Assembly: GCF_014861365.1 (NCBI RefSeq)
Contig: NZ_RRYW01000023.1
Span: 1-37,750 of the forward strand
Direction: 5' to 3'
DNA length: 37,750 nucleotides
Source of the DNA: Psychrobacter sp. FME6
GTDB lineage: Bacteria; Pseudomonadota; Gammaproteobacteria; Pseudomonadales; Moraxellaceae
Shown here: piece by piece, positions 18,276-27,007 of the stretch
Layout: every line of letters starts with the position of its first letter
Numbering within the stretch: position 1 is the stretch's first letter
Translations under genes and position numbers: made by a program
Notes under the pieces: model-generated
Told to the model about the DNA's origin: nothing
Databases searched by the model: none
The model's input: only the letters and a program-made list of their open reading frames with translations

Positions 18276-18704
18276 TTAGATGTCTAGTTCTTTAGGTTGC
18301 TGTGCAGTATGTGGATGTTCAGTACCCGCATATAGTTTCAGCTTCTTGATCATCGCATAGCCAAGAGGGCCCTTTGGAAGCATACCCTTAACTGCTTTAT
18401 GTAGAACATCTTCAGGCTTATTTGCAAGCAGCTTTGTGAAGTTGGTTTCTTTAATGCCGCCTGGGTAGCCAGTGTGACGATAGTACTTTTTATCTTGCGC
18501 TTTTTTACCCGTTACCGCGATTTTTTCTGCATTGATGACAACAATAAAGTCACCAGTATCTACGTGCGGAGTATAAGAAGTTTTATGCTTGCCACGTAAG
18601 CGAGTAGCAATTTGAGTGGCTAAGCGACCAAGGGTTTTGCCGTCAGCATCTACGACATACCAGTCATGGGTCACTTCAGCTGGTTTTGCACTAAGTGTTT
18701 TCAT
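18276..18704 (-). CDS. rplM: 50S ribosomal protein L13
   Basis: L13 is an early-assembling large-subunit protein. Its 142 residues match the family: [40 protein letters not shown] and [24 protein letters not shown] lies 8 bases before the start. It is the first gene of rplM-rpsI, driven by the near-consensus promoter at 18775-18803. Autogenous control of this operon by L13 through the mRNA leader is known from E. coli. A leader hairpin is present here too (18730-18760). Confidence 0.99.
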   Translation of the reverse strand: MKTLSAKPAEVTHDWYVVDADGKTLGRLATQIATRLRGKHKTSYTPHVDTGDFIVVINAEKIAVTGKKAQDKKYYRHTGYPGGIKETNFTKLLANKPEDVLHKAVKGMLPKGPLGYAMIKKLKLYAGTEHPHTAQQPKELDI

Positions 18705-18729
18705 GATAAAACCTTAAAATTAGAATTCG

Positions 18730-18760
18730 TTGAGAGTTTAGCTGGGAACGGGGCTCTCAA
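18730..18760 (-). promoter_or_regulatory. Leader hairpin of rplM-rpsI mRNA
   Basis: In the 5' untranslated leader, TTGAGAG and CTCTCAA arms (18754-18760 and 18730-18736) form a 7-bp stem with a 17-base loop, ending about 25 bases before the rplM start. It is a candidate site for L13 feedback control. The structure is visible; the role is inferred. Confidence 0.4.
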
Positions 18761-18774
18761 AAAACAGACTGCAC

Positions 18775-18803
18775 ATTATAAGCAGTAGCGCCTACGCTTG
18801 CAA
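18775..18803 (-). promoter_or_regulatory. Sigma-70 promoter of rplM-rpsI
   Basis: On the minus strand TTGCAA (18798-18803), exactly 17 bases, and TATAAT (18775-18780). Transcription would begin near 18768, giving a leader of about 65 bases. It is one of the best promoter matches in the window and suits a highly expressed ribosomal operon. Confidence 0.7.
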
Positions 18804-18911
18804 GCTGCATTGGGGTTTATTTTCGCCTTATATACATTAAACTGCAGCGTTGGCCAGTTTTTAGCGGTTTTAAACATTTGAAATTTATTAATGGTTTCAT
18901 TAACCCGACAA

Positions 18912-19583
18912 TTATGACGATGATAGACGATAAAGTCCAGCGACAACTTGTCCAACTTTGGTTTGTTTTAGGCACTCAAAACCGATCATACCTTGCGTTG
19001 TCTTTGTTTCAGCCGCAAGAGTTTCTGCCAATTTATTTAATTGAATGGTTAAATCTTTATCCGCTTCTAAATAAATTAATGTATCTGCGTCGATTAACGA
19101 CTGAGTGATGAGTGCGGTCAAAATAGGCTGCCACAAATTCTGGGCATAAGGGGGGTCGATAAAGACGATATCAAAACGAGCCTGAGTAGGTTGATGCTGA
19201 GATAATACTTGCTCAGCTGTGCCGTGAATTATTTGATAAGTGGATGGTTCAAGACGCAGTTGCTCGGCGCTTTGGCGTAGCATTTGGCTCTGGGTCGCAT
19301 TCATCTCGATAAACGTGCAATGAGCCGCGCCACGTGATAAAGCTTCAAATCCCAGCACGCCGCTACCGGCACAGCTATCTAGGACGCGCGCACTATGAAT
19401 ATCAGCCAGTAACCAGTTAAACAAGGTTTCTCGCAGACGGTCTGGCGTCGGACGTAAGCCCTCTGCATCGATAAATCTCACAATTCGGCGTTTAAACTGA
19501 CCGCCAATGATACGCACATCACCCGCCACATTTTTTGCTTTAGGGCTTTTTTTTGGTGTGCGGCCGCTTGAGTCTTTTTTCAT
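18912..19583 (-). CDS. rsmD: 16S rRNA (guanine(966)-N2)-methyltransferase RsmD
   Basis: RsmD methylates G966 in the 30S subunit using S-adenosylmethionine. It has 223 residues. The SAM-binding motif is DSCAGSGVLGFEALSRGA (from residue 69), and the catalytic motif is DPPY at 143-146 in FIDPPYAQNLW. The family N-terminus RIIGGQFKRRIV and RPTPDRLRETLFNWL (44-58) are clear, preceded by a basic tail of about 20 residues. It follows mrdA by 51 bases and may be co-transcribed with it. No evident Shine-Dalgarno is present, so the start may lie a few codons away. Confidence 0.95.
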   Translation of the reverse strand: MKKDSSGRTPKKSPKAKNVAGDVRIIGGQFKRRIVRFIDAEGLRPTPDRLRETLFNWLLADIHSARVLDSCAGSGVLGFEALSRGAAHCTFIEMNATQSQMLRQSAEQLRLEPSTYQIIHGTAEQVLSQHQPTQARFDIVFIDPPYAQNLWQPILTALITQSLIDADTLIYLEADKDLTIQLNKLAETLAAETKTTQGMIGFECLKQTKVGQVVAGLYRLSSS

Positions 19584-19634
19584 TATGTAATCTCAATAAT
19601 GTAATTTCGATAATGTTGTCTCGTTAGCAATATT

Positions 19635-21620
19635 TTACTCGGGCGTTGTTGCTTGTGCCTGCTCAGCCAGTGCCTGTTGTTCGGCAAGCGCTTTGTCTTC
19701 TTTGTCACGCAGCGCATCACTGATGGCTTTGTCAAAAGCTTTTTGACGTTTAATGGCTTTAAGCTCATCCGCTGATGGTGGCAAAATAGGATTGGTTTTA
19801 CGTTGCAATACCCAATAATCAAACAGTTCACGACCGATGGGAGCGGCAACAGCACCGCCACCACCACCGTTTTCGACCAAAATAGCAAGGGCGATTTGAG
19901 GGTCTTCTACAGGCGCAAAACCATTGAACCAAGCGTGATCCCAGTGGCGAGAATCTAACGCTGCTTTATTGTAACTTTTACCTTGGGCAATGGATTTTAC
20001 TTGCGCGGTTCCGGATTTACCGGCGGTACGATAGCGTGGGTTATAAGCGCGCCGTGCCGTACCATTTTTGACGGTTTCTTCCATCGCATCGTGCATGCGC
20101 GTCCAGTCAGAAGGCTGACCATTGTATTCGATTTTGCCATCAGGCTTGGTGATGACGTTCACTGCAGCCGCACCGTCGCTGCTTTTTAATAGATGCGGGG
20201 TAATGTGGTTGCCTTTGTTGGCCGTCATGGCGGTCGCATTTGCAATTTGTAACGGCGTGGCTAAGAAATAACCTTGACCAATACTGACAGAGATCGTCTC
20301 ACCCGGTAGCCAGCCCTTATCGTAGGTATCCTTTTTCCATTTTGGTGAGGGCATGATTCCTGGTTTTTCGTTAGGTAAATCAATGCCGCTCTTTTCGCCA
20401 AAACCAAAGCGCACCATCCAGTCGTGCAAGCGTTGAATGCCCATTTCATACGCCAACTTATAATAATAAGTATCGACTGACATCACGATAGATTTCTTTA
20501 GGTTGACAGTACCGTGACCGCCGCGCTTCCAATCTCGAAAACGGTGTGAGTCACCCGGCAGGCTGAAATAACCGGGATCATAAATAGTTGTTTCCCAGTT
20601 ACGTAGACCGTAATGAATGCCGCCTAAGCCTTCAAAAGGTTTGATAGTCGAGCCAGGTGGGTAATTCCCTTGTAGCGCACGGTTATACAGTGGCTGATCA
20701 AGATCGTCTCGCAGCGCGCCGTAGTCTTTAAATGAGATACCCGAGATAAAAGGGTTAGGGTTGTAGCTTGGATTACTAACAAAGGCCAATACGTCACCAT
20801 TTTGGGGATCTATTGCCACAATCGCACCGCGACGACCGTCAAGCTGCTGCTGGGCGACGGTCTGTAAGCCATAATCTAGGCTCAAGGTAATATCATTACC
20901 TGCTATGGGTGGCTTGGTATCTAATTGACGTAAAATATTGCCATAGGCATCGGTCTCGACCGACTGATAACCAGGTTGACCGAGCAAGATATCTTCATAG
21001 TAATCCTCGATACCGATTTTACCGATAAGGTCAGTACCCGCATAACGATCTTTATCTATACGCTTGGTTTCTTTGTCATTAATGCGACCGACATAGCCGA
21101 TAACGTGCGCGAATAATTCATCATAAGGGTAGGAGCGCGTCAGCTTACTCTGAATGGTCACCCCGCGAAAAAAAGGTTTACGTTCACTGAACTGTGCTAA
21201 TTGAGCTTCAGTTAAGTCAATCTTGATAGTCACTGGGTCATTTTTACTTTTACTTAGCCGCGCTAAAATATCGGTAATATTTTCATCCGTTAGCTCAAAG
21301 ATAGGGGCGAGTAAATTTAAGGTCCGCTCTGGGTTTTCGACTTCATCAGGACTTAACATCGCCGTAAATACAGGCTGGTTGTCTGCCAATATCACCCCGT
21401 TGCGGTCGTAAATATAACCACGACTTGGCGGAGCCGATATCAGTTTAATACGGTTATTATCAGCCTGTGTAGTGTATTTATCATGAGCGTAGACTTGCAA
21501 ATAGCCATAACGCATGATGAGGCCGCCCAAGCCAATAACTATCACAATCCCAAAGATAATAATACGATTGGCAAAAATACGATTGACCTGTTCGGCGGCG
21601 GGAGTTAGTGGTTTATTCAT
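19635..21620 (-). CDS. mrdA: Penicillin-binding protein 2 (peptidoglycan DD-transpeptidase)
   Basis: PBP2 cross-links peptidoglycan during cell elongation, working with RodA. It has 661 residues, against 633 in E. coli. A single membrane anchor lies at about 19-40, followed by a dimerisation domain beginning RGYIYDRNGVILADN. The transpeptidase domain carries its three motifs: STIK at 324-327 (acyl-serine Ser324), SVD at 381-383 and KSGT at 535-538. The C-terminal end is a charged, Ala/Gln-rich tail of about 40 residues. The Shine-Dalgarno is poor. No rodA/mrdB adjoins it; the downstream neighbour is rsmD. Long S-x-D-type PBP2 rather than PBP3 is indicated by the N-terminal domain. Confidence 0.95.
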   Translation of the reverse strand: MNKPLTPAAEQVNRIFANRIIIFGIVIVIGLGGLIMRYGYLQVYAHDKYTTQADNNRIKLISAPPSRGYIYDRNGVILADNQPVFTAMLSPDEVENPERTLNLLAPIFELTDENITDILARLSKSKNDPVTIKIDLTEAQLAQFSERKPFFRGVTIQSKLTRSYPYDELFAHVIGYVGRINDKETKRIDKDRYAGTDLIGKIGIEDYYEDILLGQPGYQSVETDAYGNILRQLDTKPPIAGNDITLSLDYGLQTVAQQQLDGRRGAIVAIDPQNGDVLAFVSNPSYNPNPFISGISFKDYGALRDDLDQPLYNRALQGNYPPGSTIKPFEGLGGIHYGLRNWETTIYDPGYFSLPGDSHRFRDWKRGGHGTVNLKKSIVMSVDTYYYKLAYEMGIQRLHDWMVRFGFGEKSGIDLPNEKPGIMPSPKWKKDTYDKGWLPGETISVSIGQGYFLATPLQIANATAMTANKGNHITPHLLKSSDGAAAVNVITKPDGKIEYNGQPSDWTRMHDAMEETVKNGTARRAYNPRYRTAGKSGTAQVKSIAQGKSYNKAALDSRHWDHAWFNGFAPVEDPQIALAILVENGGGGGAVAAPIGRELFDYWVLQRKTNPILPPSADELKAIKRQKAFDKAISDALRDKEDKALAEQQALAEQAQATTPE

Positions 21621-22121
21621 ATAAAGTTAGGGCCCAAACGGTCAGTGAGTCAATAAAAAGGTATAGAAAGTATAGATAGGTGGGCGGGGCGTTTCATTAA
21701 AAGGCGGTAAGCATAAAGAATAATACAAAGAATTTCAAATAGATAGATTGATATGGCTTAACATTATGATGTCACTATGTGAATGCAATTATCTGCTATT
21801 GTTGTATTGTAAATTATAACAGAACAACTGAAAAGACGCAGTAGTCGGTCAATTGTTTTGTCGTGTGCAGTACAAGTCTTAATACTAACCTATTTTAATG
21901 CTTTCACTGTGAGAGCAACGGACGAAACGTGTTATCTCTAGTCACAACTTGACTAGGGTCACCGTGTGCTAATGAATAGCAAGTATGCTAAAATCAGGCG
22001 ATTTATTTCATAGTAGTTATGTGGGCCGAACGTCTTTTTTAAGCGTTCTTATTTGCTTAAGATGTTTTTCTTAAGCTATTTATGAGCAACGATAATTAAC
22101 CTGTCAGGGACAAGATAAGTC
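21621..22121. other. Divergent intergenic region mrdA / DUF445 gene
   Basis: This 501-base AT-rich gap has no open frame worth calling. TTGACT at 21949-21954 with ATGAAT at 21972-21977 (17-base spacer) is a weak candidate promoter for the rightward gene. No repeat or mobile end was recognised. Confidence 0.4.
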
Positions 22122-23456
22122 ATGGATGCAACTTCATTGTGGCAGACGATAGCTGAACACCCAGAGTTTCTTGCCATGCTGACTATTCCACCAGTGACGG
22201 CATTCGTTACTTGGATACATGTGTGGATGGCGCTGAAAATGCTGTTCTATCCGATTAAGTTCTGGGGTATTCGTATTCCAAACTTTCCATTTTTTGGGCT
22301 GCCGGGTATCGGCTGGCAGGGTATTGTCCCAAGAAAGGCGGGCAAGATATCTGGGGTTATCGTTGACCAAACGCTCTCAAAACTTGGCTCGCTCGATGAG
22401 TTTTTTCAGGCGATGGAGCCTGAGCAGATGGCAGTGTTTATCACTGATACCGTGGATAAAAACCTTGAGCCATTGATCGATGAAATCATGCTGGAGCACT
22501 CGCCAGCGCTGTGGGGCAATCTGCCTTATGCCCTAAAACGACGAGTTTATGCCCAAGCGCACAAAGAGCTGCCCAGTATTATGCAGTCTTTGGTCACTGA
22601 TTTGACCTATCATGTCGAAGACTTGGTCGATATGCGTAAAATGATCGTCAATACGATGGAAAACGATCGCCGTTTGATGGTGGATATGTTTTTAAAAGTA
22701 GGCCAAAAAGAGATCAATTTTATTTGGCATATTAGTGCCTTGATTGGTTTGATCTTTGGTATTATCCAAATGTTTATATTTTTGGTGGTGCCGCAGCATT
22801 GGACGGTGCCATTTTTTGCCGCAATTTGGGGTTTTCTGACCAACTGGATTGCTATCTGGATGGTCTTTAATCCAGTAGAACCACATTTTATCCCTTATTT
22901 GAAGTTTTTTACCGTGCAGCGTGGTTTTCCCTTTATTAAGCTTCAGGTGCCACATATCGCGCAGTATCGTCTACAAGGCGGTTTTATGAAGCGCCAAGAA
23001 GAAGTTTCTGAGGTGTTCGCAGAGATTGTGGTAAATGATTTGGTGACACTTGAGAACATCATGAATGAGATGATGTATGGTGACCGTGCAGCGCAAACGC
23101 GTGATTTGATGAAGTCCCATTTATACGAGGTGCTAGAGTCGCCAGTGATTCGTACCACGCTACGTGTGGGCTTAGGTCGCCGTGAGTATGGGCAATTAAA
23201 AAACACCATTATTGATAAGTCTATTGTCGCTACGATGGTACCGCTGCGTGACCCTGAGCTCAATGAAAGTCGTGCCAGTAAAATATTTGGGCTGTTTCGT
23301 GATCGGATTCGCGCTCTAACGCCAAATGAATTTCAAAACCTATTACGTCCAGCGTTTCGGGAAGACGAGATGACTTTGATTGTTTTGGGTGGGCTAACAG
23401 GATTTTTGGCGGGTTGGTTACATCTGGTCTTGGTGTTTTTTCCCTCGATGCAATAA
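22122..23456 (+). CDS. DUF445 family membrane protein
   Basis: A 444-residue protein of the DUF445 (YheB-like) family, of unknown function. It has membrane segments near the N-terminus (about 18-45), in the middle (about 203-245, with TNWIAIWMVFNP, the family's hallmark) and at the extreme C-terminus (about 422-442). The N-terminal TAFVTWIHVWMALKMLFYP repeats the same pattern, as DUF445 proteins often do. The intervening parts (about 75-200 and 260-420) are long amphipathic helices rich in Glu, Arg and Met. The start has only AGGGA at long spacing. It is a single gene, with ccmF 300 bases downstream and probably separate. The family assignment is firm, but no role can be given. Confidence 0.85.
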   Translation: MDATSLWQTIAEHPEFLAMLTIPPVTAFVTWIHVWMALKMLFYPIKFWGIRIPNFPFFGLPGIGWQGIVPRKAGKISGVIVDQTLSKLGSLDEFFQAMEPEQMAVFITDTVDKNLEPLIDEIMLEHSPALWGNLPYALKRRVYAQAHKELPSIMQSLVTDLTYHVEDLVDMRKMIVNTMENDRRLMVDMFLKVGQKEINFIWHISALIGLIFGIIQMFIFLVVPQHWTVPFFAAIWGFLTNWIAIWMVFNPVEPHFIPYLKFFTVQRGFPFIKLQVPHIAQYRLQGGFMKRQEEVSEVFAEIVVNDLVTLENIMNEMMYGDRAAQTRDLMKSHLYEVLESPVIRTTLRVGLGRREYGQLKNTIIDKSIVATMVPLRDPELNESRASKIFGLFRDRIRALTPNEFQNLLRPAFREDEMTLIVLGGLTGFLAGWLHLVLVFFPSMQ

Positions 23457-23505
23457 TGAATAGGCTTTTATGTTTTTTATACACATTACATACAGAGTGG
23501 ATACA

Positions 23506-23622
23506 TCAATGTGACAAGTTGCCGCTAATGTACCATGCTGTAAGCGCCCAAGTTGCAATGGCTAGAGGCAAAATCGTAACAGTATAAATAGTAGTGATAA
23601 ATGCTGGATACTTTTGCCGATC
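23506..23622 (-). pseudogene. Possible C-terminal remnant of a small membrane protein
   Basis: The leftward frame gives 38 codons ending at TGA (23506-23508). After DRQKYPA it is strongly hydrophobic (ITTIYTVTILPLAIATWALT, then AWYISGNLSH), like a transmembrane segment. There is no start codon: the frame is closed upstream by a TAA formed by the end of the palindromic element at 23623. It looks like a gene tail left after insertion or deletion, but chance hydrophobicity is possible. I do not recognise the family. Confidence 0.25.
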
Positions 23623-23699
23623 TTAGGGCGTGTTGGACAGTAACTATCAGCAGTGCCCATAGTCAGCAATGCCATAGTTGACTGTTCAATACATCCTAA
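23623..23699. repeat. 77-bp palindromic element with TTAGG...CCTAA ends
   Basis: TTAGGGCGTGTTGGACAGT (23623-23641) and the end ACTGTTCAATACATCCTAA (23681-23699) are imperfect inverted repeats. Inner arms AACTAT / ATAGTTG continue the palindrome. The first 11 bases match one end of the element at 34958-35132. It lies about 57 bases upstream of ccmF. Confidence 0.6.
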
Positions 23700-23755
23700 A
23701 AGTCCAATCTATAAAATAAACAATGACCGTATTAAGGTAAACAAGGTTAGACCGT

Positions 23756-25786
23756 ATGTTAATCACAGAATTGGGTTATTTTGCCTTGCTGGCCGCCCTT
23801 GTATTGGCGATTTTGCAGGTAGTGTTACCAACCATTGGCGTCATGCGCGACCACGTTGCTTGGCAGCGTCTGGCACCAAGTCTTGCCTGGGCGCAATTTG
23901 CGGCGATGATCACCTCATTTGGCGCGTTGATGGCAGGCTTTTATTACAATGACTTTAGCCTCATTTATGTCTCTCAACATTCCAATACGTTGCTGCCTTG
24001 GTACTATAAGCTGTCGGCGACGTGGGGCGGGCATGAAGGTTCACTATTGTTATGGATGACCATCATGGCCACGTGGTGTGCGCTGGTTTCTTATTTCAGC
24101 CGTGGTCTGCCATTGTCTATGCGTGCGCGGGTCTTGGTAATATTGGCTGGCGTGCAGATGATGATGCTGGCGATGCTTATCTTTACCTCGTCACCGTTTG
24201 AACGTACGCTACCTAACCTTCCTGTCGATGGCGCAGATCTAAACCCTGTGCTACAAGATTTTGGTTTGATTATTCATCCACCGATGCTTTATATGGGTTA
24301 TGTGGGCTTGGTTGTACCATTCGCTTTTTGTATGGCGGCGCTGTGGGAAGGTCGTTTAGATGCGGTATGGACCCGCTGGTCGCGTCCATGGGCACTGGCG
24401 GCTTGGGGCTTTTTGACCGTTGGTATCGCGCTTGGCTCGTGGTGGGCTTACTATGAGCTTGGCTGGGGTGGTTGGTGGTTCTGGGATCCAGTAGAGAATG
24501 CTTCGTTGATGCCGTGGTTGGTTGGTATTGCCCTGCTGCATTCGCTTGCGGTCACTGAAAAGCGAGGTGTCTTTAAGGCATGGACGATCATGCTAGCTAT
24601 TTTTGCGTTTGCACTTAGTTTGCTGGGTACCTTCCTTGTGCGTTCAGGCGTTATTACCTCAGTGCATTCATTTGCCGCTGACCCGACGCGTGGTCTAGTC
24701 GTTTTAATCATTCTTGGCGTCATCGTTGGTGGTGGTTTGCTGATGTTTGCGTTACGTGGCTGGCGTTTGACCGTTGAAAGCCAATATCAGTTGATTTCCC
24801 GTGAGTCATTTTTGGTGATTAATAACGTTATCATTTTGATTTCAACGTTAGTCGTACTACTCGGTACACTTTATCCTATTATTGCTGATGCCTTTAATCT
24901 AGGTCAGGTATCGGTGGGCCCTCCGTATTTCAATGCGCTATTTGTGCCATTAACGTGGTTGCTATTGGTAGCGATGGGCATGGGTTCTAATATTCGCTGG
25001 AAGAAAGACAGTCGACCGCTATTGGGCGCTGGTATGGTCATCGCCGTAAGTAGCTTAGTGTTGGCGGCGATTATCACTTACTTTACAAGCCCATCGGCGA
25101 TGCTCAATATCGGTGTGACGCTAGCAGTCAGTTTTTGGGTGCTACTATGGATGGTTGTTGACTTTAGAGACAAAACCAAAAATGCACCAAGTCGACTCAA
25201 AGGCTTAGGTCAATTACGCCTGAGCTATTGGGGGCAACAGACTGCTCATCTCGGTGTGGTCATTGCCGTCATTGGTGTGGCATTTACCAGCACCTTAAGT
25301 ATCGAGCGTGATGTGGCATTGGGGCCAAATGATAGTGTCCATGTCCAAGGTTACGACTTCACCGTTAAAGGCTTCCGTGAAGTCAAAGGCAGTAACTATG
25401 ATGCGACCCAAGCTGAGGTCGAAGTGACTAAAGATGGCCGCGCTGTGACCACGTTATACCCTGAAAAACGTAACTATATTATTAGCATGATGCCAATGAC
25501 CGAAGCGGCGATTGATGACAGTCTGCTGCGCGATGTGTACGTAGCACTGGGCGAGCCTATCGCTGTAAATAGCAACGAATGGGCAGTGCGTATTTATGTC
25601 AAACCGCTTATTCGTTGGATATGGCTTGGTGCACTTATCATGGCGTTCGGTGCTGTATTAAGTATGCTTGATAGTCGTTATCGTATTAAAAAAACCAAGA
25701 CAGCGGCCCAAATAGCGGCCAAAAAATCAGGCTTTGCGACGGCTGCTGATTTGGATACATCAGCAGTAAAGCCCGGGGATAATTAA
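23756..25786 (+). CDS. ccmF: Cytochrome c maturation protein CcmF (haem lyase subunit)
   Basis: CcmF is a large multispanning inner-membrane protein that, with CcmH and CcmI, ligates haem from holo-CcmE to the CxxCH motif of apocytochrome c in the periplasm. It has 676 residues, slightly above the usual 650. The WWD haem-binding domain is intact (WGGWWFWDPVENASLMPW from about residue 237). The family motif WGGHEGSLLLWM lies at 90-101, and IIHPPMLYMGYVG at about 172-184. About 14-15 hydrophobic segments are seen. It leads the ccmFGHI operon, with 1 base to ccmG. ccmABCDE are not next to it, unlike the common ccmA-H cluster. Confidence 0.97.
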   Translation: MLITELGYFALLAALVLAILQVVLPTIGVMRDHVAWQRLAPSLAWAQFAAMITSFGALMAGFYYNDFSLIYVSQHSNTLLPWYYKLSATWGGHEGSLLLWMTIMATWCALVSYFSRGLPLSMRARVLVILAGVQMMMLAMLIFTSSPFERTLPNLPVDGADLNPVLQDFGLIIHPPMLYMGYVGLVVPFAFCMAALWEGRLDAVWTRWSRPWALAAWGFLTVGIALGSWWAYYELGWGGWWFWDPVENASLMPWLVGIALLHSLAVTEKRGVFKAWTIMLAIFAFALSLLGTFLVRSGVITSVHSFAADPTRGLVVLIILGVIVGGGLLMFALRGWRLTVESQYQLISRESFLVINNVIILISTLVVLLGTLYPIIADAFNLGQVSVGPPYFNALFVPLTWLLLVAMGMGSNIRWKKDSRPLLGAGMVIAVSSLVLAAIITYFTSPSAMLNIGVTLAVSFWVLLWMVVDFRDKTKNAPSRLKGLGQLRLSYWGQQTAHLGVVIAVIGVAFTSTLSIERDVALGPNDSVHVQGYDFTVKGFREVKGSNYDATQAEVEVTKDGRAVTTLYPEKRNYIISMMPMTEAAIDDSLLRDVYVALGEPIAVNSNEWAVRIYVKPLIRWIWLGALIMAFGAVLSMLDSRYRIKKTKTAAQIAAKKSGFATAADLDTSAVKPGDN

Positions 25787-25787
25787 T

Positions 25788-26438
25788 ATGAGTCAATCAA
25801 ATAATTCCTCTGATAAACAGGCTAAGCAAGGCGGCACAAAGACCATGAATAAAAATCAGCTGAAGATATGGTTTTTAATTCCGTTGATTGTCTTTATTGG
25901 TTTGTTTGTGATGCTGTATATGCGTTTGGGTAAGCCGACGGATATCGTCACCAATACCGCACTTGAGCGGCCAGTGCCTACTTTTGAGCTGCCATTGTTA
26001 TCAGATACCAGTCGTATCATGACCAATGACAATCTACCTGATGAGCCATTTTTGATGAATATTTGGGGCTCTTGGTGCCCCACGTGTATCATCGAACATC
26101 CTTTTTTAATGCAATTAGAAGAGCGCGGTGTCAATTTGGTGGGTGTTAATTATAAAGATGATATTGGTGATGCCTTCGGTTATCTGAACCGAGGTGGCGA
26201 TCCCTTTTCGATGTCTATTCAGGATTTGTCAGGGCAGTTTGCTCTGGATCTGGGTTTGACGGGTGCGCCTGAGACTTTCGTTGTCGATGGTGAAGGTGTT
26301 ATTCGCCAGCATATTATCGGTGAGGTCAATGAGAGCAACTGGCAAAGTCGTATCGAGCCTTGCTTGACGGTACTCAATAAAGCCAATGATAATAACGTCA
26401 GTCCAGATCCTATTCAGGTTGAAGAGGTGTGCAAATGA
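25788..26438 (+). CDS. ccmG: Thiol:disulfide interchange protein CcmG/DsbE
   Basis: CcmG is a membrane-anchored periplasmic thioredoxin that helps keep apocytochrome c cysteines reduced, with electrons from DsbD. The active site is WCPTC (Cys97, Cys100) inside NIWGSWCPTCIIEHPFL. The cis-proline loop follows at GLTGAPETFVVDGEGVI. One membrane anchor lies at about 27-45. GGGGA precedes the ATG at 25788. An internal ATG at 25845 (residue 20) would give a more standard short N-terminus but has no clear Shine-Dalgarno. The C-terminal end has an additional Asn/Asp-rich tail. The stop overlaps ccmH by ATGA, so translation is probably coupled. Confidence 0.96.
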   Translation: MSQSNNSSDKQAKQGGTKTMNKNQLKIWFLIPLIVFIGLFVMLYMRLGKPTDIVTNTALERPVPTFELPLLSDTSRIMTNDNLPDEPFLMNIWGSWCPTCIIEHPFLMQLEERGVNLVGVNYKDDIGDAFGYLNRGGDPFSMSIQDLSGQFALDLGLTGAPETFVVDGEGVIRQHIIGEVNESNWQSRIEPCLTVLNKANDNNVSPDPIQVEEVCK

Positions 26439-27007
26439 TAGCCCATTCAATAAAGGCCGTTACGATAAAAGTGGCGAGCCTGATTATTGCCTGTTTACTA
26501 AGTATGACAAGCTATGCGGAAATTGAAGTTTATAACTTTGATTCTGTCCAACAAGAAGCGCAGTATCGTGGACTGATCGAAGAGCTACGCTGTCCGAAAT
26601 GCCAAAATCAAAACTTGGCGGCTTCTGATGCCCCCATTGCCCAAGATTTAAAACAAAAAACGTATGACTTGGTAAAAGATGGTCGTAGTGATGGCGAGAT
26701 TCGCGACTATATGCAAGAACGTTATGGTGACTTTATCAGTTATAAGCCGCCCGTACGCCCGTCAACATGGATTTTATGGTTTTTTCCGCCATTGTTACTC
26801 ATTATTCTGCTGATCGGTTGGTTTTGGCACAGCAAGCGGCGTCAGCTTGTTGCTAGTGGTGAGAGTGGAGGGGCGGCAAATAATACCGCTACTGCATTAT
26901 CTGCTGCTGAGAAAGCCGAACTTGATCGCTTGTTATCACGTACTGATACTAATGATAGCAAGGACAAAAATGATCATGACATCACAAGCCTCGAGGACAA
27001 AAAATGA
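26435..27007 (+). CDS. ccmH: Cytochrome c maturation protein CcmH
   Basis: CcmH is a membrane-anchored periplasmic thiol oxidoreductase that reduces the apocytochrome c haem site. The conserved LRCPKCQNQNLAASDAPIA is present, with redox cysteines Cys53 and Cys56. The signal peptide ends near SYA-EIE (residue 28), and a C-terminal membrane segment lies at about 110-130. The ATG at 26435 is preferred to the in-frame GTG at 26429 because AAGAGG ends 7 bases before it and it overlaps the ccmG stop as ATGA. This gives 190 residues. It is the short CcmH type; the TPR part found fused in E. coli CcmH is a separate gene here (ccmI), overlapping by 4 bases. Confidence 0.96.
   Translation: MIAHSIKAVTIKVASLIIACLLSMTSYAEIEVYNFDSVQQEAQYRGLIEELRCPKCQNQNLAASDAPIAQDLKQKTYDLVKDGRSDGEIRDYMQERYGDFISYKPPVRPSTWILWFFPPLLLIILLIGWFWHSKRRQLVASGESGGAANNTATALSAAEKAELDRLLSRTDTNDSKDKNDHDITSLEDKK

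Noticed and set aside
23457..23755. Possible tRNA or small RNA gene before ccmF
   Set aside because: No T-loop or cloverleaf pattern was found; the structure seen is the 77-bp palindrome.
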